Below are positions 44,228-53,095 of a DNA stretch of 64,000 nt, in pieces (the stretch's first letter is position 1; each line of letters starts with the position of its first letter). Where the stretch lies: the NCBI RefSeq assembly GCF_007003975.1, contig NZ_VFTC01000003.1, positions 124,001-188,000 of the forward strand, read 5' to 3'. This DNA comes from Mesorhizobium sp. WSM4306 (GTDB lineage Bacteria; Pseudomonadota; Alphaproteobacteria; Rhizobiales; Rhizobiaceae). Both the position numbers and the translations under genes were made by a program. The notes under the pieces were generated by a model. It was not told the DNA's origin, did no database searches, and saw nothing but the letters and a program-made list of their open reading frames with translations.

Positions 44228-44259
44228 AAAAACCCGGCCGGCCTGAGCCGACCGGGTTT
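44228..44259. terminator. Terminator after eda
   Basis: AAACCCGGCCGGC and GCCGACCGGGTTT form a near-perfect stem, flanked by A-run and T-run, lying between the converging eda and small His-rich genes; usable in both directions. Confidence 0.75.
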
Positions 44260-44278
44260 GCTGCTTGCAAAAATACGG

Positions 44279-44473
44279 TCAGTTGCAGGCCGTAACCTTC
44301 TTCACGATCTTCTGGTGATGCCGCCAGGTCGTGACCCACTTGGTCCGGCAGTGATTGTGATGCATACGCATATGGTCGTGGGTCTTGATGACAACGGTCG
44401 CGGCCTGTGTCGGAGCGATTGCTACCGAAGCCGTTGCCAATGCGATGGCCGACGCCAAAAGAATGTTTTTCAT
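44279..44473 (-). CDS. Small secreted His-rich protein
   Basis: A 64-residue protein from the ATG at 44473, with signal peptide (ILLASAIALATASVAIA, cleavage near TQA-AT) and a 37-residue mature part rich in His, Thr and Lys: THDHMRMHHNHC, WRHHQKIVKK, with two cysteines. It may bind a metal in the periplasm. I recognise no named family. It lies next to tRNA-Gln on the same strand. Confidence 0.65.
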   Translation of the reverse strand: MKNILLASAIALATASVAIAPTQAATVVIKTHDHMRMHHNHCRTKWVTTWRHHQKIVKKVTACN

Positions 44474-44606
44474 TGATACCCCCGGTTGGAACGAACCCAG
44501 CCTAACCCGCAAAAAGGTGAGTCGTTCCGGCCTCAAGAGAAGTTCAGCCGCGCGTGATCGCCTGGGCTTGCCCGGTGCCAATCGTCAGCGGTTGAAGTCC
44601 AGGGAT

Positions 44607-44680
44607 TGGTTCCCGCTCATGGGCTCGAACCACGATTCACGCCTTCAAAGGGCGCTGTCCTACCATTAGACGAAGCGGGA
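44607..44680 (-). tRNA. tRNA-Gln (anticodon TTG)
   Basis: The minus strand from 44680 to 44607 folds as a full cloverleaf: acceptor TCCCGCT/AGCGGGA, D arm with CTAATGGTAGGA, anticodon stem GCGCC/GGCGT around loop CTTTGAA (anticodon TTG), T arm GTGGTTCGAGCCCAT, discriminator A and encoded CCA (44607-44609). Confidence 0.95.
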
Positions 44681-44795
44681 ATGCTGCCCGTGGTTAGCAT
44701 TCCGGGCCGCGGGAAGCCAGTGCCGGAGATTCGCCAATCGCAAAAAGCCGCGCAGGTTGCCCAGCGCGGCTTTGATATCTGTTCGGGCGCGACCC

Positions 44796-46703
44796 TTACT
44801 TCGTCTGGAAGCGGGCCACCGACAGGAATTTCACGGCATTGCCGGTGAAGCGGTTGGCATCGGCCATCTGGTTGTCCGCCTGGAAGCCTGCGGTGTAGAC
44901 CTCGCTCGGCGGCGTATGCACGATGTTGTAGGCATAGCGCGGCGCAGTCGTCGGGCTGGAAACGGTGGCGATGTTGTCGCCGCTGCTCAGCGCCCAGCGC
45001 GCCGCCTGCGGTTCGGCCGCCACCACCACGGCCTTCGGCCCTGGCTTCAGGTCGCGGGCCGAGGCTCTCGCTTCCTTGCGCGTCGTCTTCACACCGGCGC
45101 CGATCACGGAGGCCGGATCGGTACCGGCGGGACGGGCAGCAATCGCGCCGCGCGGTGTTGCGGCATCGACGCCTGACGGATCGTTGAACGCCGAGCGCGG
45201 CTCGAGCGAGGCAACATGATAGTCGTCGGTAACACCGGCGGTCTCGGCGGCATCGGCCTGTTCGAGAACTGCCTTGACCTCATCCGGACGCTGCGACGGC
45301 AGCACCGAGAAGGCATCCGTTGCGGTCTGCTTGTGGGCGGCCGTATCGGCCAGCGCCAGCAGCACGCCCTTATCCTGCGGCGAAAGCTCAGCCGGCGGCG
45401 AAGAGCGGTCGGGACGCCAGGTCGGCAACGGGACGTTGACGGCAACCTGCGCCGGAGCGGCAGCCCCTTGGTCGGGACTGCTCACATCGGCCATGCCGAA
45501 CGGCACATTAGCAGGCGCCTGCGCCGTCGCCACTGTCTGTTCGGTGGTGGCGTCGGCCATGCCGAACGGTACCGTCTCAGGCTGCTGCGCGCCGACATCG
45601 GCTTTCGGCCGCGGCGCGAAATCTGGCAGCGGCACTTCCTTGGCCGGTAGCGCCGCGATGATCGTCTCTGGTGTATCCTGTTGCGGCTCGGAATCGTCCG
45701 CGCTGTCGTCGGCAAGCTGCGGGATATTGGCGCGCTTCGCATTCTGCGGCGACACGATCGCGATACCGGGCAGGTTGCTGTCGTTGTTGCTCCTGGCAGC
45801 CAGGACCGGCTTGACGCTTCTCGGCGACGGCGCAGCGGTCGCGACATCGGCGCTGTCATCGGCTTCGTCTTCGCCGCCACCGCCAAAGAAAGCGGAAAGG
45901 AAGCCACCGGATTTCTTGGTGCTGCCGCCAGCGCTGGCCATCATGATGGCCGGAGAACCGGCGCCCTTGCGCGCCTTGTAGGCGGCGAGTGCCTGGTCAT
46001 AGCCCGGCAGCGGCTTGCCGTCGCTCGGCACATGCAGCGTCTTGCCGTTGGGGAACAGGCTGACCAGTTCCTGGCGGCTGATGCCGGGCCAATGGCGCAC
46101 ATTGCCGACGTCCATGTGGACGAAGGGCGAACCGGATGACGGATAATAGCCGACGCCGCCGCCCTGCATCTTGAGGCCGATATTGCGCAGCTTTTTCAGC
46201 GGCACGCCCGGAATGTAGAAGTCCATCGCCTTGCCCAGCATGTGCTGGCTTTCCTTGGCGACACCGCGGCTGCGGCTGCGCAGCATCGAGTTGGTCGCAG
46301 GCGAGCGATAGCCACAGACGACCTGGATGTAGTCGGTGGCGCCGGCCTGCCGGTAGGCTTCCCACACCAGGTCGAGCAGGCGCGGATCCATCTTGGTCGG
46401 TTCGTTGCGACGCCAGTCGCGCAGAATGATGTTGATCTTCCTGAGGCCTTCCGGATCGTAGCGGCCATTGCGCTTGTAGACGATCTCGGCCTTTTCATGC
46501 GTGTGGAGGTGATAGAGTTTCAGCGAGCGCGTTTCGGCGCTTGCGCCGGCAGCAGTTGCGGCAAGGAAACCAAACGCAACAATCACCGCTGCCAGCCATC
46601 TCGGCCAGACGCCAATGTGATAATGCCGCCCGTTGCTGTGTCGTTCGACTTTGTTCAAATCAAAAGGCCTTGCAGGCTGCCGTTTGTCCCCGGATTTGCC
46701 CAA
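44796..46703 (-). CDS. DUF882/peptidase M15-like murein endopeptidase with disordered tail
   Basis: Up to 635 residues; starts at TTG (46703), or at a TTG at 46658 that has AAGG upstream. No ATG precedes the domain. A hydrophobic signal (about 34-55) precedes the M15-like domain (about 60-240): SQHMLGKAMDF supplies a zinc ligand pair, and FVHMDVGNVRHW the second. The remaining ~390 residues are low-complexity Ala/Pro/Asp with two close repeats of PFGMAD. The domain probably cleaves peptidoglycan cross-links. The tail is unusually long and may be a wall-binding spacer. Confidence 0.88.
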   Translation of the reverse strand: MGKSGDKRQPARPFDLNKVERHSNGRHYHIGVWPRWLAAVIVAFGFLAATAAGASAETRSLKLYHLHTHEKAEIVYKRNGRYDPEGLRKINIILRDWRRNEPTKMDPRLLDLVWEAYRQAGATDYIQVVCGYRSPATNSMLRSRSRGVAKESQHMLGKAMDFYIPGVPLKKLRNIGLKMQGGGVGYYPSSGSPFVHMDVGNVRHWPGISRQELVSLFPNGKTLHVPSDGKPLPGYDQALAAYKARKGAGSPAIMMASAGGSTKKSGGFLSAFFGGGGEDEADDSADVATAAPSPRSVKPVLAARSNNDSNLPGIAIVSPQNAKRANIPQLADDSADDSEPQQDTPETIIAALPAKEVPLPDFAPRPKADVGAQQPETVPFGMADATTEQTVATAQAPANVPFGMADVSSPDQGAAAPAQVAVNVPLPTWRPDRSSPPAELSPQDKGVLLALADTAAHKQTATDAFSVLPSQRPDEVKAVLEQADAAETAGVTDDYHVASLEPRSAFNDPSGVDAATPRGAIAARPAGTDPASVIGAGVKTTRKEARASARDLKPGPKAVVVAAEPQAARWALSSGDNIATVSSPTTAPRYAYNIVHTPPSEVYTAGFQADNQMADANRFTGNAVKFLSVARFQTK

Positions 46704-47010
46704 ACGGATGCGTGGTTCTCACATCCGAATATCGATCCTAATGGTTAATCATCGCTTATTGAAGCCGAAATGCGGTAACACCGTGGCGATATCCCGTCAA
46801 AAATAATACACAGGATTTCTTGGTAAACTGCTGGTTTAGATCAAGATTCAGCCTTTTGCCGCTACACGATCTGTTACCGTTAGCCTTAATGCGTGAACAG
46901 CGCCGTTCCGCATCGCCATATTCCCGCCCCAACCCCTTATGCAGCGCTGGATATCGCCTCGCAACCTAGTACCGGCCTTGCGCCAGCAAGCTGTGGAAAT
47001 CGGGTTTCCA

Positions 47011-47112
47011 ATGCATGTCGCACAAAAGTGGTCCCGGTTTTGAGAGAACGACATGCATAATGCAAAGACCTAAAGCGCGTCGCCTGATTCCGTTCAAGCG
47101 CGACGCGCTTTA
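47011..47112. repeat. Two adjoining inverted-repeat elements, one overlapping a stop codon
   Basis: The 406-base gap 46704-47109 holds no gene; its left part is AT-richer and probably carries the promoter of the DUF882 gene. At its right end ATGCATGTCG (47011-47020) pairs with CGACATGCAT (47049-47058), enclosing AAAGTGGTCCCGGTTTT. Then TAAAGCGCGTCGC (47072-47084 region) pairs with GCGACGCGCTTTA (47100-47112), whose last three bases form the stop codon of the minus-strand regulator. Related arms recur at 61901-61937. Confidence 0.7.
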
Positions 47113-48648
47113 GGAGGCAAGACGGTCGAGGCGGCCGGTTTCCGGGTCGATGCCGTATTCTTTAAGCTTGCGGTAGAGCGTCGAGCGGCCGATGCCGAGT
47201 CGGCGGGCGACTTCGCTCATCTGGCCGTTATAGTGGTCGATGGCGAGCTTGATCATTTCGAGCTCGACATCGGCCAGCGCGCGCACATTGCCGCGCTCGT
47301 CCAACGCCCTCAGCGTGCCGAAACGCTGAAGCAGCCTGGCCGGAGGTTCAATCTCCGCCGCGACGGGACCGACGCCATCAGTCTGGACGCTATCGCCTTG
47401 CGATTCGCTGCTCCAGACCATGACGGGGTCCGACAGGGACGCGTCGGTATCGAGATTGACGGTGCCCTCGACTTGTGCCCGGATCTGCGGGAATTCGTCT
47501 GCTGTCAGCACGTCGCCCTCGGCAAGCACCGAGGCCCGGAACACGGCGTTTTCCAGCTGCCTGATGTTTCCCGGCCAGTCATAGGCCTGCAGCATGACCA
47601 ATGCGGCTTCCGAAATGCCGTGCAGGCGATGACCCGCCGGCGCCACCTTGTCCATGAAATGCTTGACCAGATAGGGGATGTCGTCGCGCCGGTCGCGCAG
47701 CGGCGGCACGAAGATCGGGTAGACGTTCAGCCGATAGAACAAATCCTCGCGGAACTTGCCGTCCTTGACCTGCTGCAGAAGGTTGCGGTGCGTCGCCGAG
47801 ATCAACCTGATGTCGACCCTGACCGTGGCGCGACCGCCGACCGGATCGACCTCGCCATCCTGCACCGCGCGCAACAGCTTGACCTGCACGTCGAGCGGCA
47901 GGTCGCCGATTTCATCCAGGAACAACGTGCCTGAATGCGCCTCGACGAACTTGCCGGTGTGTTTGTCGGTGGCGCCGGTGAACGAGCCCTTCTCATGGCC
48001 GAACAGGATCGATTCGACCAGATTGTCGGGGATGGCGCCGCAATTGACGGTGACGAAGGGTTTTGAACGACGGTCCCCGGTGCCCTGGATGGCGCGCGCC
48101 ACAAGTTCCTTGCCGACGCCCGATTCGCCCTCGATCAGGATCGGGATGTTGGATGCCGCCGCCTTCTGGCCGAGGCGGATCACCCGGTCCATCGCCGGGC
48201 TGTGCGTGATCATGTCCTTGAAGGTCAGGTGGCCGCCACGCCGCCGCGATGTGCGCTTGACCTCATCCTCGACCGCCTCGACCTTGAGCGCGTTGCCGAT
48301 CGCGGTCTGCAGCCGGTCGGGAGACGCCGGCTTGACGACAAAATCGAAGGCGCCGTGGCGCATCGCCGAAACCACGGTCTCGATGCCGCCCTGCGCGGTC
48401 TGCACGATGACGGGAACCGTGATGCCGCGTTCGCGCATCGCCTTCAGCACGCCAATGCCGTCGAGGCCGGGCATGACAAGGTCAAGGATGACCGCCGACA
48501 CATCGCGCGCGCCGGGTCCGTCGAGAGCTTCGAGGCCGGCCTCGCCGCCATCGGCAACGATGGCGCTGTGGCCGAATTTCGTCACCGCCGCCTCGAGCAG
48601 CCTGCGCTGCACGGGATCGTCATCGACTATGAGAATGGAACCTGTCAT
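47110..48648 (-). CDS. Sigma-54-dependent response regulator (NtrC family)
   Basis: A 512-residue protein. Receiver domain 1-120 has ILIVDDDPVQ, the acceptor Asp in AVILDLVMPGLDG and the Lys in FVVKP. The AAA+ domain (about 150-385) has Walker A GESGVGKE, Walker B LFLDEIGD, and GSFTGA in place of the usual sigma-54-contact GAFTGA. A Fis-type HTH (MSEVARRLGIGRSTLYRKLKEYGI) ends it. No sensor kinase gene adjoins. Its stop lies inside a repeat arm. Confidence 0.92.
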   Translation of the reverse strand: MTGSILIVDDDPVQRRLLEAAVTKFGHSAIVADGGEAGLEALDGPGARDVSAVILDLVMPGLDGIGVLKAMRERGITVPVIVQTAQGGIETVVSAMRHGAFDFVVKPASPDRLQTAIGNALKVEAVEDEVKRTSRRRGGHLTFKDMITHSPAMDRVIRLGQKAAASNIPILIEGESGVGKELVARAIQGTGDRRSKPFVTVNCGAIPDNLVESILFGHEKGSFTGATDKHTGKFVEAHSGTLFLDEIGDLPLDVQVKLLRAVQDGEVDPVGGRATVRVDIRLISATHRNLLQQVKDGKFREDLFYRLNVYPIFVPPLRDRRDDIPYLVKHFMDKVAPAGHRLHGISEAALVMLQAYDWPGNIRQLENAVFRASVLAEGDVLTADEFPQIRAQVEGTVNLDTDASLSDPVMVWSSESQGDSVQTDGVGPVAAEIEPPARLLQRFGTLRALDERGNVRALADVELEMIKLAIDHYNGQMSEVARRLGIGRSTLYRKLKEYGIDPETGRLDRLAS

Positions 48649-48794
48649 GACTTAATTTGAGTTGCCCGCCTGGGAAATCCCCATGGATCATCCTGGCACA
48701 GGGTTCTAAACAAGGTTTCAAAAAACCCGGTGAATGAATTCCTTAGGATTTGACCGGCTTGCCCTTTCCCCTTGATTCCAGAAGGTAATTGTTG

Positions 48795-50633
48795 ATGCGC
48801 AGGATTCTCGGTCGGCAGCTTGCGGCGGCAGCGTCCGGTCAGGGCGCGGCGGAGCTCGGCGACCTGCCGGAATGGAACCTCGCCGACCTCTATTCCGGGA
48901 TGGAGGCGCCCGAGCTGAAGCGCGACATCGCCAAGGCGACGGACGACGCCGTCGCCTTCGAGAACCGCTGGAAGGGCACGCTGGCCGCGGAGGCTGAGCG
49001 CGGCAGCGCCGGCAAGCTGGGTGAAGCGCTGGCAGCCTATGAGGCGCTGGAGGAGCTGATCGGCCGCATCGTCTCCTATGCCGGCCTGATCTATGCCGGC
49101 AACACCGCCGATCCGCAGCGCGCCAAGCTCTATGGCGACATCCAGGAGAAGATGACCGACGCCAGCGCGCATCTGTTGTTCTTTGCGCTGGAGCTGAACC
49201 TGATCGACGACAAAGCGCTCGAAGCGGCCCTCGCCGCCGATGCCGGCTTTGCCCACTACCGGCCCTGGGTGCTCGATCTCAGAATGGACAAGCCATACCA
49301 GCTCGAGGATCGGGTCGAGCAGCTTTTCCATGAAAAGTCGATCACCGGGCGCGGCGCCTGGAACCGCCTGTTCGACGAGACGATGACCGATCTGCGTTTC
49401 GACATAGACGGCGAGGAGCTGACGCTGGAGCCGGCGCTGAACCGCCTGCAGGACGCCGATGGCGAAGTCCGTCGCCGCGCCGCCGAGGCGCTGGCCACCA
49501 CCTTCCGCAAGAGCCTGCGCACCTTCACGCTGATTACCAACACGCTGGCCAAGGACAAAGAGATTTCCGACCGTTGGCGCGGCTTCGAGGACATCGCCGA
49601 TTCACGCCATCTCGCCAACCGTGTCGAGCGCAGTGTGGTCGATGCGCTGGCCTCCGCCGTGCGCGAGGCCTATCCGCGCCTGTCACACCGCTATTACGCG
49701 ATGAAGGCGCGCTGGCTCGGCATGGAGGTGATGAACCACTGGGACCGCAACGCGCCATTACCCGAGACCCCGCAGGCGGTGATCCGCTGGGATGACGCCA
49801 GGAACACGGTGCTGTCGGCCTATCAGCGCTTTTCCCCCGACATGGCGGAGATCGCCCGCGTCTTCTTCGACCGCAACTGGATCGACGCGCCGGTGCGGCC
49901 CGGCAAGTCACCCGGCGCCTTTGCCCATCCGACCGTGCCTTCGGCGCACCCTTACGTGCTGCTCAACTACATGGGCAAGCCGCGCGATGTGATGACGCTG
50001 GCGCATGAACTCGGCCACGGCGTGCACCAGGTGCTGGCCGGCGGCCAGGGTGCGCTGATGGCCTCGACGCCGCTGACTTTGGCCGAGACGGCCTCGGTGT
50101 TCGGCGAGATGCTGACCTTCCGTTCGCTGCTCGACCAGACCAGCGACAAGCGCGAGCGCAAGGCCATGCTCGCCCAGAAGGTCGAGGACATGATCAACAC
50201 GGTCGTGCGCCAGATCGCCTTCTATGAGTTCGAGCGCAAGGTGCATGCCGAGCGCAAGAACGGCGAACTGACTTCCGACAAGCTTGGCCAGTTCTGGCTC
50301 GAGGTACAGGCGGAGAGCCTGGGGCCGGCGATCAAGCTGCGCGAGGGCTATGAGGTCTTCTGGACCTACATCCCGCACTTCATCCATTCGCCCTTCTACG
50401 TCTACGCCTATGCCTTCGGCGACTGCCTGGTGAACTCGCTCTACGCGGTCTACCAGAATGCCGAGCACGGCTTCCAGGACAAGTATTTCGAGATGCTGCG
50501 TGCCGGTGGCACCAAGCATCACTCCGAGCTTCTCGCTCCCTTCGGCCTCGACGCCACCGACCCTGCCTTCTGGCAGATCGGCCTTGGCGTAATCGGCGGC
50601 CTGATCGACGAGTTGGAAGCTCTCGACAGTTGA
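48795..50633 (+). CDS. pepF: Oligoendopeptidase F (M3 family)
   Basis: A 612-residue protein started at the ATG at 48795, with AGAAGG upstream (two in-frame TTG precede it). The zinc motif HELGHG is in LAHELGHGVHQVLAG (about residue 400). N-terminal helices (YSGMEAPELKRDIAKATDD) and the final ELLAPFGLDATDPAFW agree with PepF of the M3B family, which cleaves 7-17-residue peptides in the cytoplasm. Confidence 0.94.
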   Translation: MRRILGRQLAAAASGQGAAELGDLPEWNLADLYSGMEAPELKRDIAKATDDAVAFENRWKGTLAAEAERGSAGKLGEALAAYEALEELIGRIVSYAGLIYAGNTADPQRAKLYGDIQEKMTDASAHLLFFALELNLIDDKALEAALAADAGFAHYRPWVLDLRMDKPYQLEDRVEQLFHEKSITGRGAWNRLFDETMTDLRFDIDGEELTLEPALNRLQDADGEVRRRAAEALATTFRKSLRTFTLITNTLAKDKEISDRWRGFEDIADSRHLANRVERSVVDALASAVREAYPRLSHRYYAMKARWLGMEVMNHWDRNAPLPETPQAVIRWDDARNTVLSAYQRFSPDMAEIARVFFDRNWIDAPVRPGKSPGAFAHPTVPSAHPYVLLNYMGKPRDVMTLAHELGHGVHQVLAGGQGALMASTPLTLAETASVFGEMLTFRSLLDQTSDKRERKAMLAQKVEDMINTVVRQIAFYEFERKVHAERKNGELTSDKLGQFWLEVQAESLGPAIKLREGYEVFWTYIPHFIHSPFYVYAYAFGDCLVNSLYAVYQNAEHGFQDKYFEMLRAGGTKHHSELLAPFGLDATDPAFWQIGLGVIGGLIDELEALDS

Positions 50634-51049
50634 CGCCGCGCACCCCGTGAGCGAGCGGCGCAAAGCGACAGGTTCGGCGGCGGCCTCGACTTTACGAAAT
50701 TGAAGAACAGTTTAGCCGGAATGCATGTGATGGTAGCTCTGTTCTTGTTCTAAATATCTGTTCTTGAAGAACTCTCGGGCGAAATTTTCCGTTAGCTTTC
50801 CAGAATCCGTATGATAGCCTTTCCGACTGAAGCTCAGCCGGGCGCGCGGCTCAGGCCGGACAGCATCCCGGCCCATGGCAGCGGTCCGGCGAATGCGACA
50901 GCGACGGTTGGCAATGGGCGGGAAAGCCGAACGCCGGCAGTCGACGACAGACCGGCTGTTCCATGAACCGCCGAACCACCAATGGATGATCCGATCTGCC
51001 AAGGTCATGACTTGAGACGGCGGCGGACGGATCCGACTGGAGAGAGACG
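50634..51049. other. 416-base gap between pepF and the HHH protein gene
   Basis: No convincing gene. A 98-codon frame on the minus strand (50712-51008) has an atypical composition and no ribosome site. The left part is AT-rich with several TTCTTG/GTTC repeats; the ribosome site GGAGAGAGACG of the next gene lies at its right end. A promoter is likely here but no clear -35/-10 pair can be chosen. Confidence 0.4.
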
Positions 51050-51787
51050 ATGACCTTCTTCTACATTGTCCTGGCGTTCCTTGTAGGTTTGTTGGTTGGT
51101 TGGTTTATCTGGGGCCGGCTGCGCGGTGAGCTTGACAGCCTGCGCGGCGACCTCGACCGCACCCGCAGCGAGCGCGACAGGCTGCGCGCCGATTCCGATC
51201 GCCTGACCGGCGAACTCGACGCCTGCGGCAAGACCCGCGCCGATCTCGAACGCCGGCTGCGTGAAACGTCTACTCCATCGGCCAAACCTTCCAGCTCGGC
51301 GCCGGCCGCATTGGTCTCGACACCCGCAACGACCAAGTCCGCTCCGGCGGCCAAGCCGGCCGCGCCCGCCAAACCCGCCGCGGCAAAGCCCGCCGCCAAG
51401 CCAGCTTCGGCCAAATCCGCCGCCGCCAAACCGGCTGCCAGCAAACCGGCGGCTGCCAAGGCGAGCGCCGCTCCGAAGCCCGCCGCTTCAAAGCCGGCTG
51501 CAGCCCCGAAGAAGGCCACCCCGGCAGCCGGGAAGGCCGACAATCTGCGTCGCCTGATCGGCATCGGACCGGTCAACGACAAACTGCTCAAGGGCCTTGG
51601 CGTCACGACCTACGCCCAGATCGCCGCCTGGACGGCGGCCGACGTCAAGCGCATTGAGGACACGCTGAATTTCGACGGCCGCATCGCGCGCGAAAAGTGG
51701 ATCGAGCAGGCCAAGCTGCTTGCTGCCGGCGACGAGAAGGAATTCGCGCGCCAGTTCCCGACCGCCGGGACCGCCAACAACACCTGA
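51050..51787 (+). CDS. Membrane-anchored HHH-domain protein with Lys/Ala/Pro-rich linker
   Basis: A 245-residue protein. One N-terminal transmembrane helix (FYIVLAFLVGLLVGWFIWG), a charged coiled coil (about 25-70), an Ala-Lys-Pro-Ser repeat region (about 75-165), and a C-terminal helix-hairpin-helix domain (LRRLIGIGPVNDKLLKGLGV, then YAQIAAWTAADVKRIE). Such HHH ends also occur in ribosomal L21-like and NADH dehydrogenase-associated proteins. The linker resembles histone-H1-like tails, so nucleic-acid binding is possible. Confidence 0.82.
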   Translation: MTFFYIVLAFLVGLLVGWFIWGRLRGELDSLRGDLDRTRSERDRLRADSDRLTGELDACGKTRADLERRLRETSTPSAKPSSSAPAALVSTPATTKSAPAAKPAAPAKPAAAKPAAKPASAKSAAAKPAASKPAAAKASAAPKPAASKPAAAPKKATPAAGKADNLRRLIGIGPVNDKLLKGLGVTTYAQIAAWTAADVKRIEDTLNFDGRIAREKWIEQAKLLAAGDEKEFARQFPTAGTANNT

Positions 51788-51814
51788 TCTGATCATCGGC
51801 AATAAGCCCGACAG

Positions 51815-51840
51815 AGCGGCGCCTCCGGGCGCCGCTTTTG
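51815..51840 (+). terminator. Terminator after the HHH protein gene
   Basis: AGCGGCGCC and GGCGCCGCT form a perfect 9-bp stem with a 4-base loop, followed by TTTTG, 28 bases after the stop codon. Confidence 0.88.
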
Positions 51841-51952
51841 TTTTCGCAAGCGCCACCGTCTTTGCGCCCTGCGACGCCGCTCCCTCGATTGCACGCCGCG
51901 CGCCCCCCATATAGAGCGGTTCTGGCGTCATCGACCGCAGCATCCGAGCCCC

Positions 51953-53095
51953 ATGCCCCTGCCCTCCGCCATTTTCCGCAACGATGAAAGCGGCCGCCAG
52001 CTGGTCTTCGACCGCCCGGCCGACATCATCGTCGCCCATGAGGTCGAGGATTTTCTGCCGGCGCTCGCGGCCGCGCAGGCGGCATCGGACGCCGGCAAAT
52101 GGCTGGCCGGCTATTTCTCCTATGAAGCGGGTTATTTGCTCGAGCCGAAGCTGGTGCCGTTGCTGCCCGAGGGCCGGCGCGCGCCGCTGGTCTGCCTCGG
52201 TGTCTTCGACGCCCCGGATGAACAGGCGGTACCGCAGGGTGGCGTGGCGACCAATGGTCCGATCTTCGATGCAAGAGCGTCATGGTCGCAGAAGGAATAT
52301 GCTGACCGCTTCACGCGCCTTCACGACCACATCCGCAAGGGCGATTGCTACCAGGGCAATCTGACCTTTCCAGTCCATGCGCAGTGGTCCGGCGACCCGC
52401 TGGCCGCCTTCGACGCGCTGACCGGACGCCAGCCGGTAAAGTATGGCGCGCTTATTTCGCTCGGCGATCCAATCGTACTGTCGCGCTCGCCCGAACTGTT
52501 CTTCGAGATCGACACCGAAGGCATGATCGAAACCCATCCGATGAAGGGCACCGCGCCACGCGGCGCGACCAAGGCCGAGGACGCGCGGCTGAAATCCTTC
52601 CTGCGCAATGACGAAAAGAACCAGGCCGAAAACCGGATGATCGTCGATCTCCTGCGCAACGACATCTCGCTGATCAGCGAGGTCGGCACGCTGGAGGTGC
52701 CGGAACTGTTCCGCATCGAGAGCTACCCGTCCGTCCACCAAATGGTGAGCCGCGTCAGGGCAAAGCTGTTGCCCGATCTCGGCATCCGCCAGATCTTCGC
52801 CGCTCTGTTTCCCTGCGGCTCGATCACCGGCGCGCCAAAAATCCGCGCCATGGAAATCCTGCACGATCTGGAAGCCACGCCTCGTGACGTCTATTGTGGC
52901 GCCATCGGCTGGATCGCGCCCGGCGGCACGATGCGCTTTTCGGTGGCGATCCGCACCATCTCGCTCTTTTCCAGTGGCGAAGCCATCTACAATGTCGGCG
53001 GCGGCGTCGTCTTCGATTCGACGGCTGAGGAGGAGTATCAGGAGTGTCTGCTGAAGGCGCGCTTCGCGACGGGAACACCGCCGACTTCGAATTGA
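51953..53095 (+). CDS. pabB: Aminodeoxychorismate synthase component I
   Basis: A 380-residue chorismate-binding enzyme. Early segment KWLAGYFSYEAGYLLEP, then GDCYQGNLTFP, SRSPELFFE and the active-site HPMKGTAPRG, whose Lys marks ADC synthase rather than anthranilate synthase. EVGTLEVPELFRIESYPSVHQMVS and PCGSITGAPKIRAMEI follow. It makes 4-amino-4-deoxychorismate for folate. The 3' end overlaps pabC by 52 bases, so the two are coupled. Confidence 0.93.
   Translation: MPLPSAIFRNDESGRQLVFDRPADIIVAHEVEDFLPALAAAQAASDAGKWLAGYFSYEAGYLLEPKLVPLLPEGRRAPLVCLGVFDAPDEQAVPQGGVATNGPIFDARASWSQKEYADRFTRLHDHIRKGDCYQGNLTFPVHAQWSGDPLAAFDALTGRQPVKYGALISLGDPIVLSRSPELFFEIDTEGMIETHPMKGTAPRGATKAEDARLKSFLRNDEKNQAENRMIVDLLRNDISLISEVGTLEVPELFRIESYPSVHQMVSRVRAKLLPDLGIRQIFAALFPCGSITGAPKIRAMEILHDLEATPRDVYCGAIGWIAPGGTMRFSVAIRTISLFSSGEAIYNVGGGVVFDSTAEEEYQECLLKARFATGTPPTSN

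Noticed and set aside
50741..50772. Clustered GTTC/GAAC words resembling an alphaproteobacterial SOS box
   Set aside because: Spacings are 6, 13 and 19 bases between repeats, not the 11 (GTTC-N7-GTTC) needed for LexA.
50712..51008. A 98-codon minus-strand frame in the gap after pepF
   Set aside because: Arg-rich, no ribosome site, no recognisable segment.
51290..51520. Direct repeats in the HHH protein gene resembling a tandem array
   Set aside because: Coding low-complexity Ala/Lys/Pro linker; unit length is irregular and it is not CRISPR-like.
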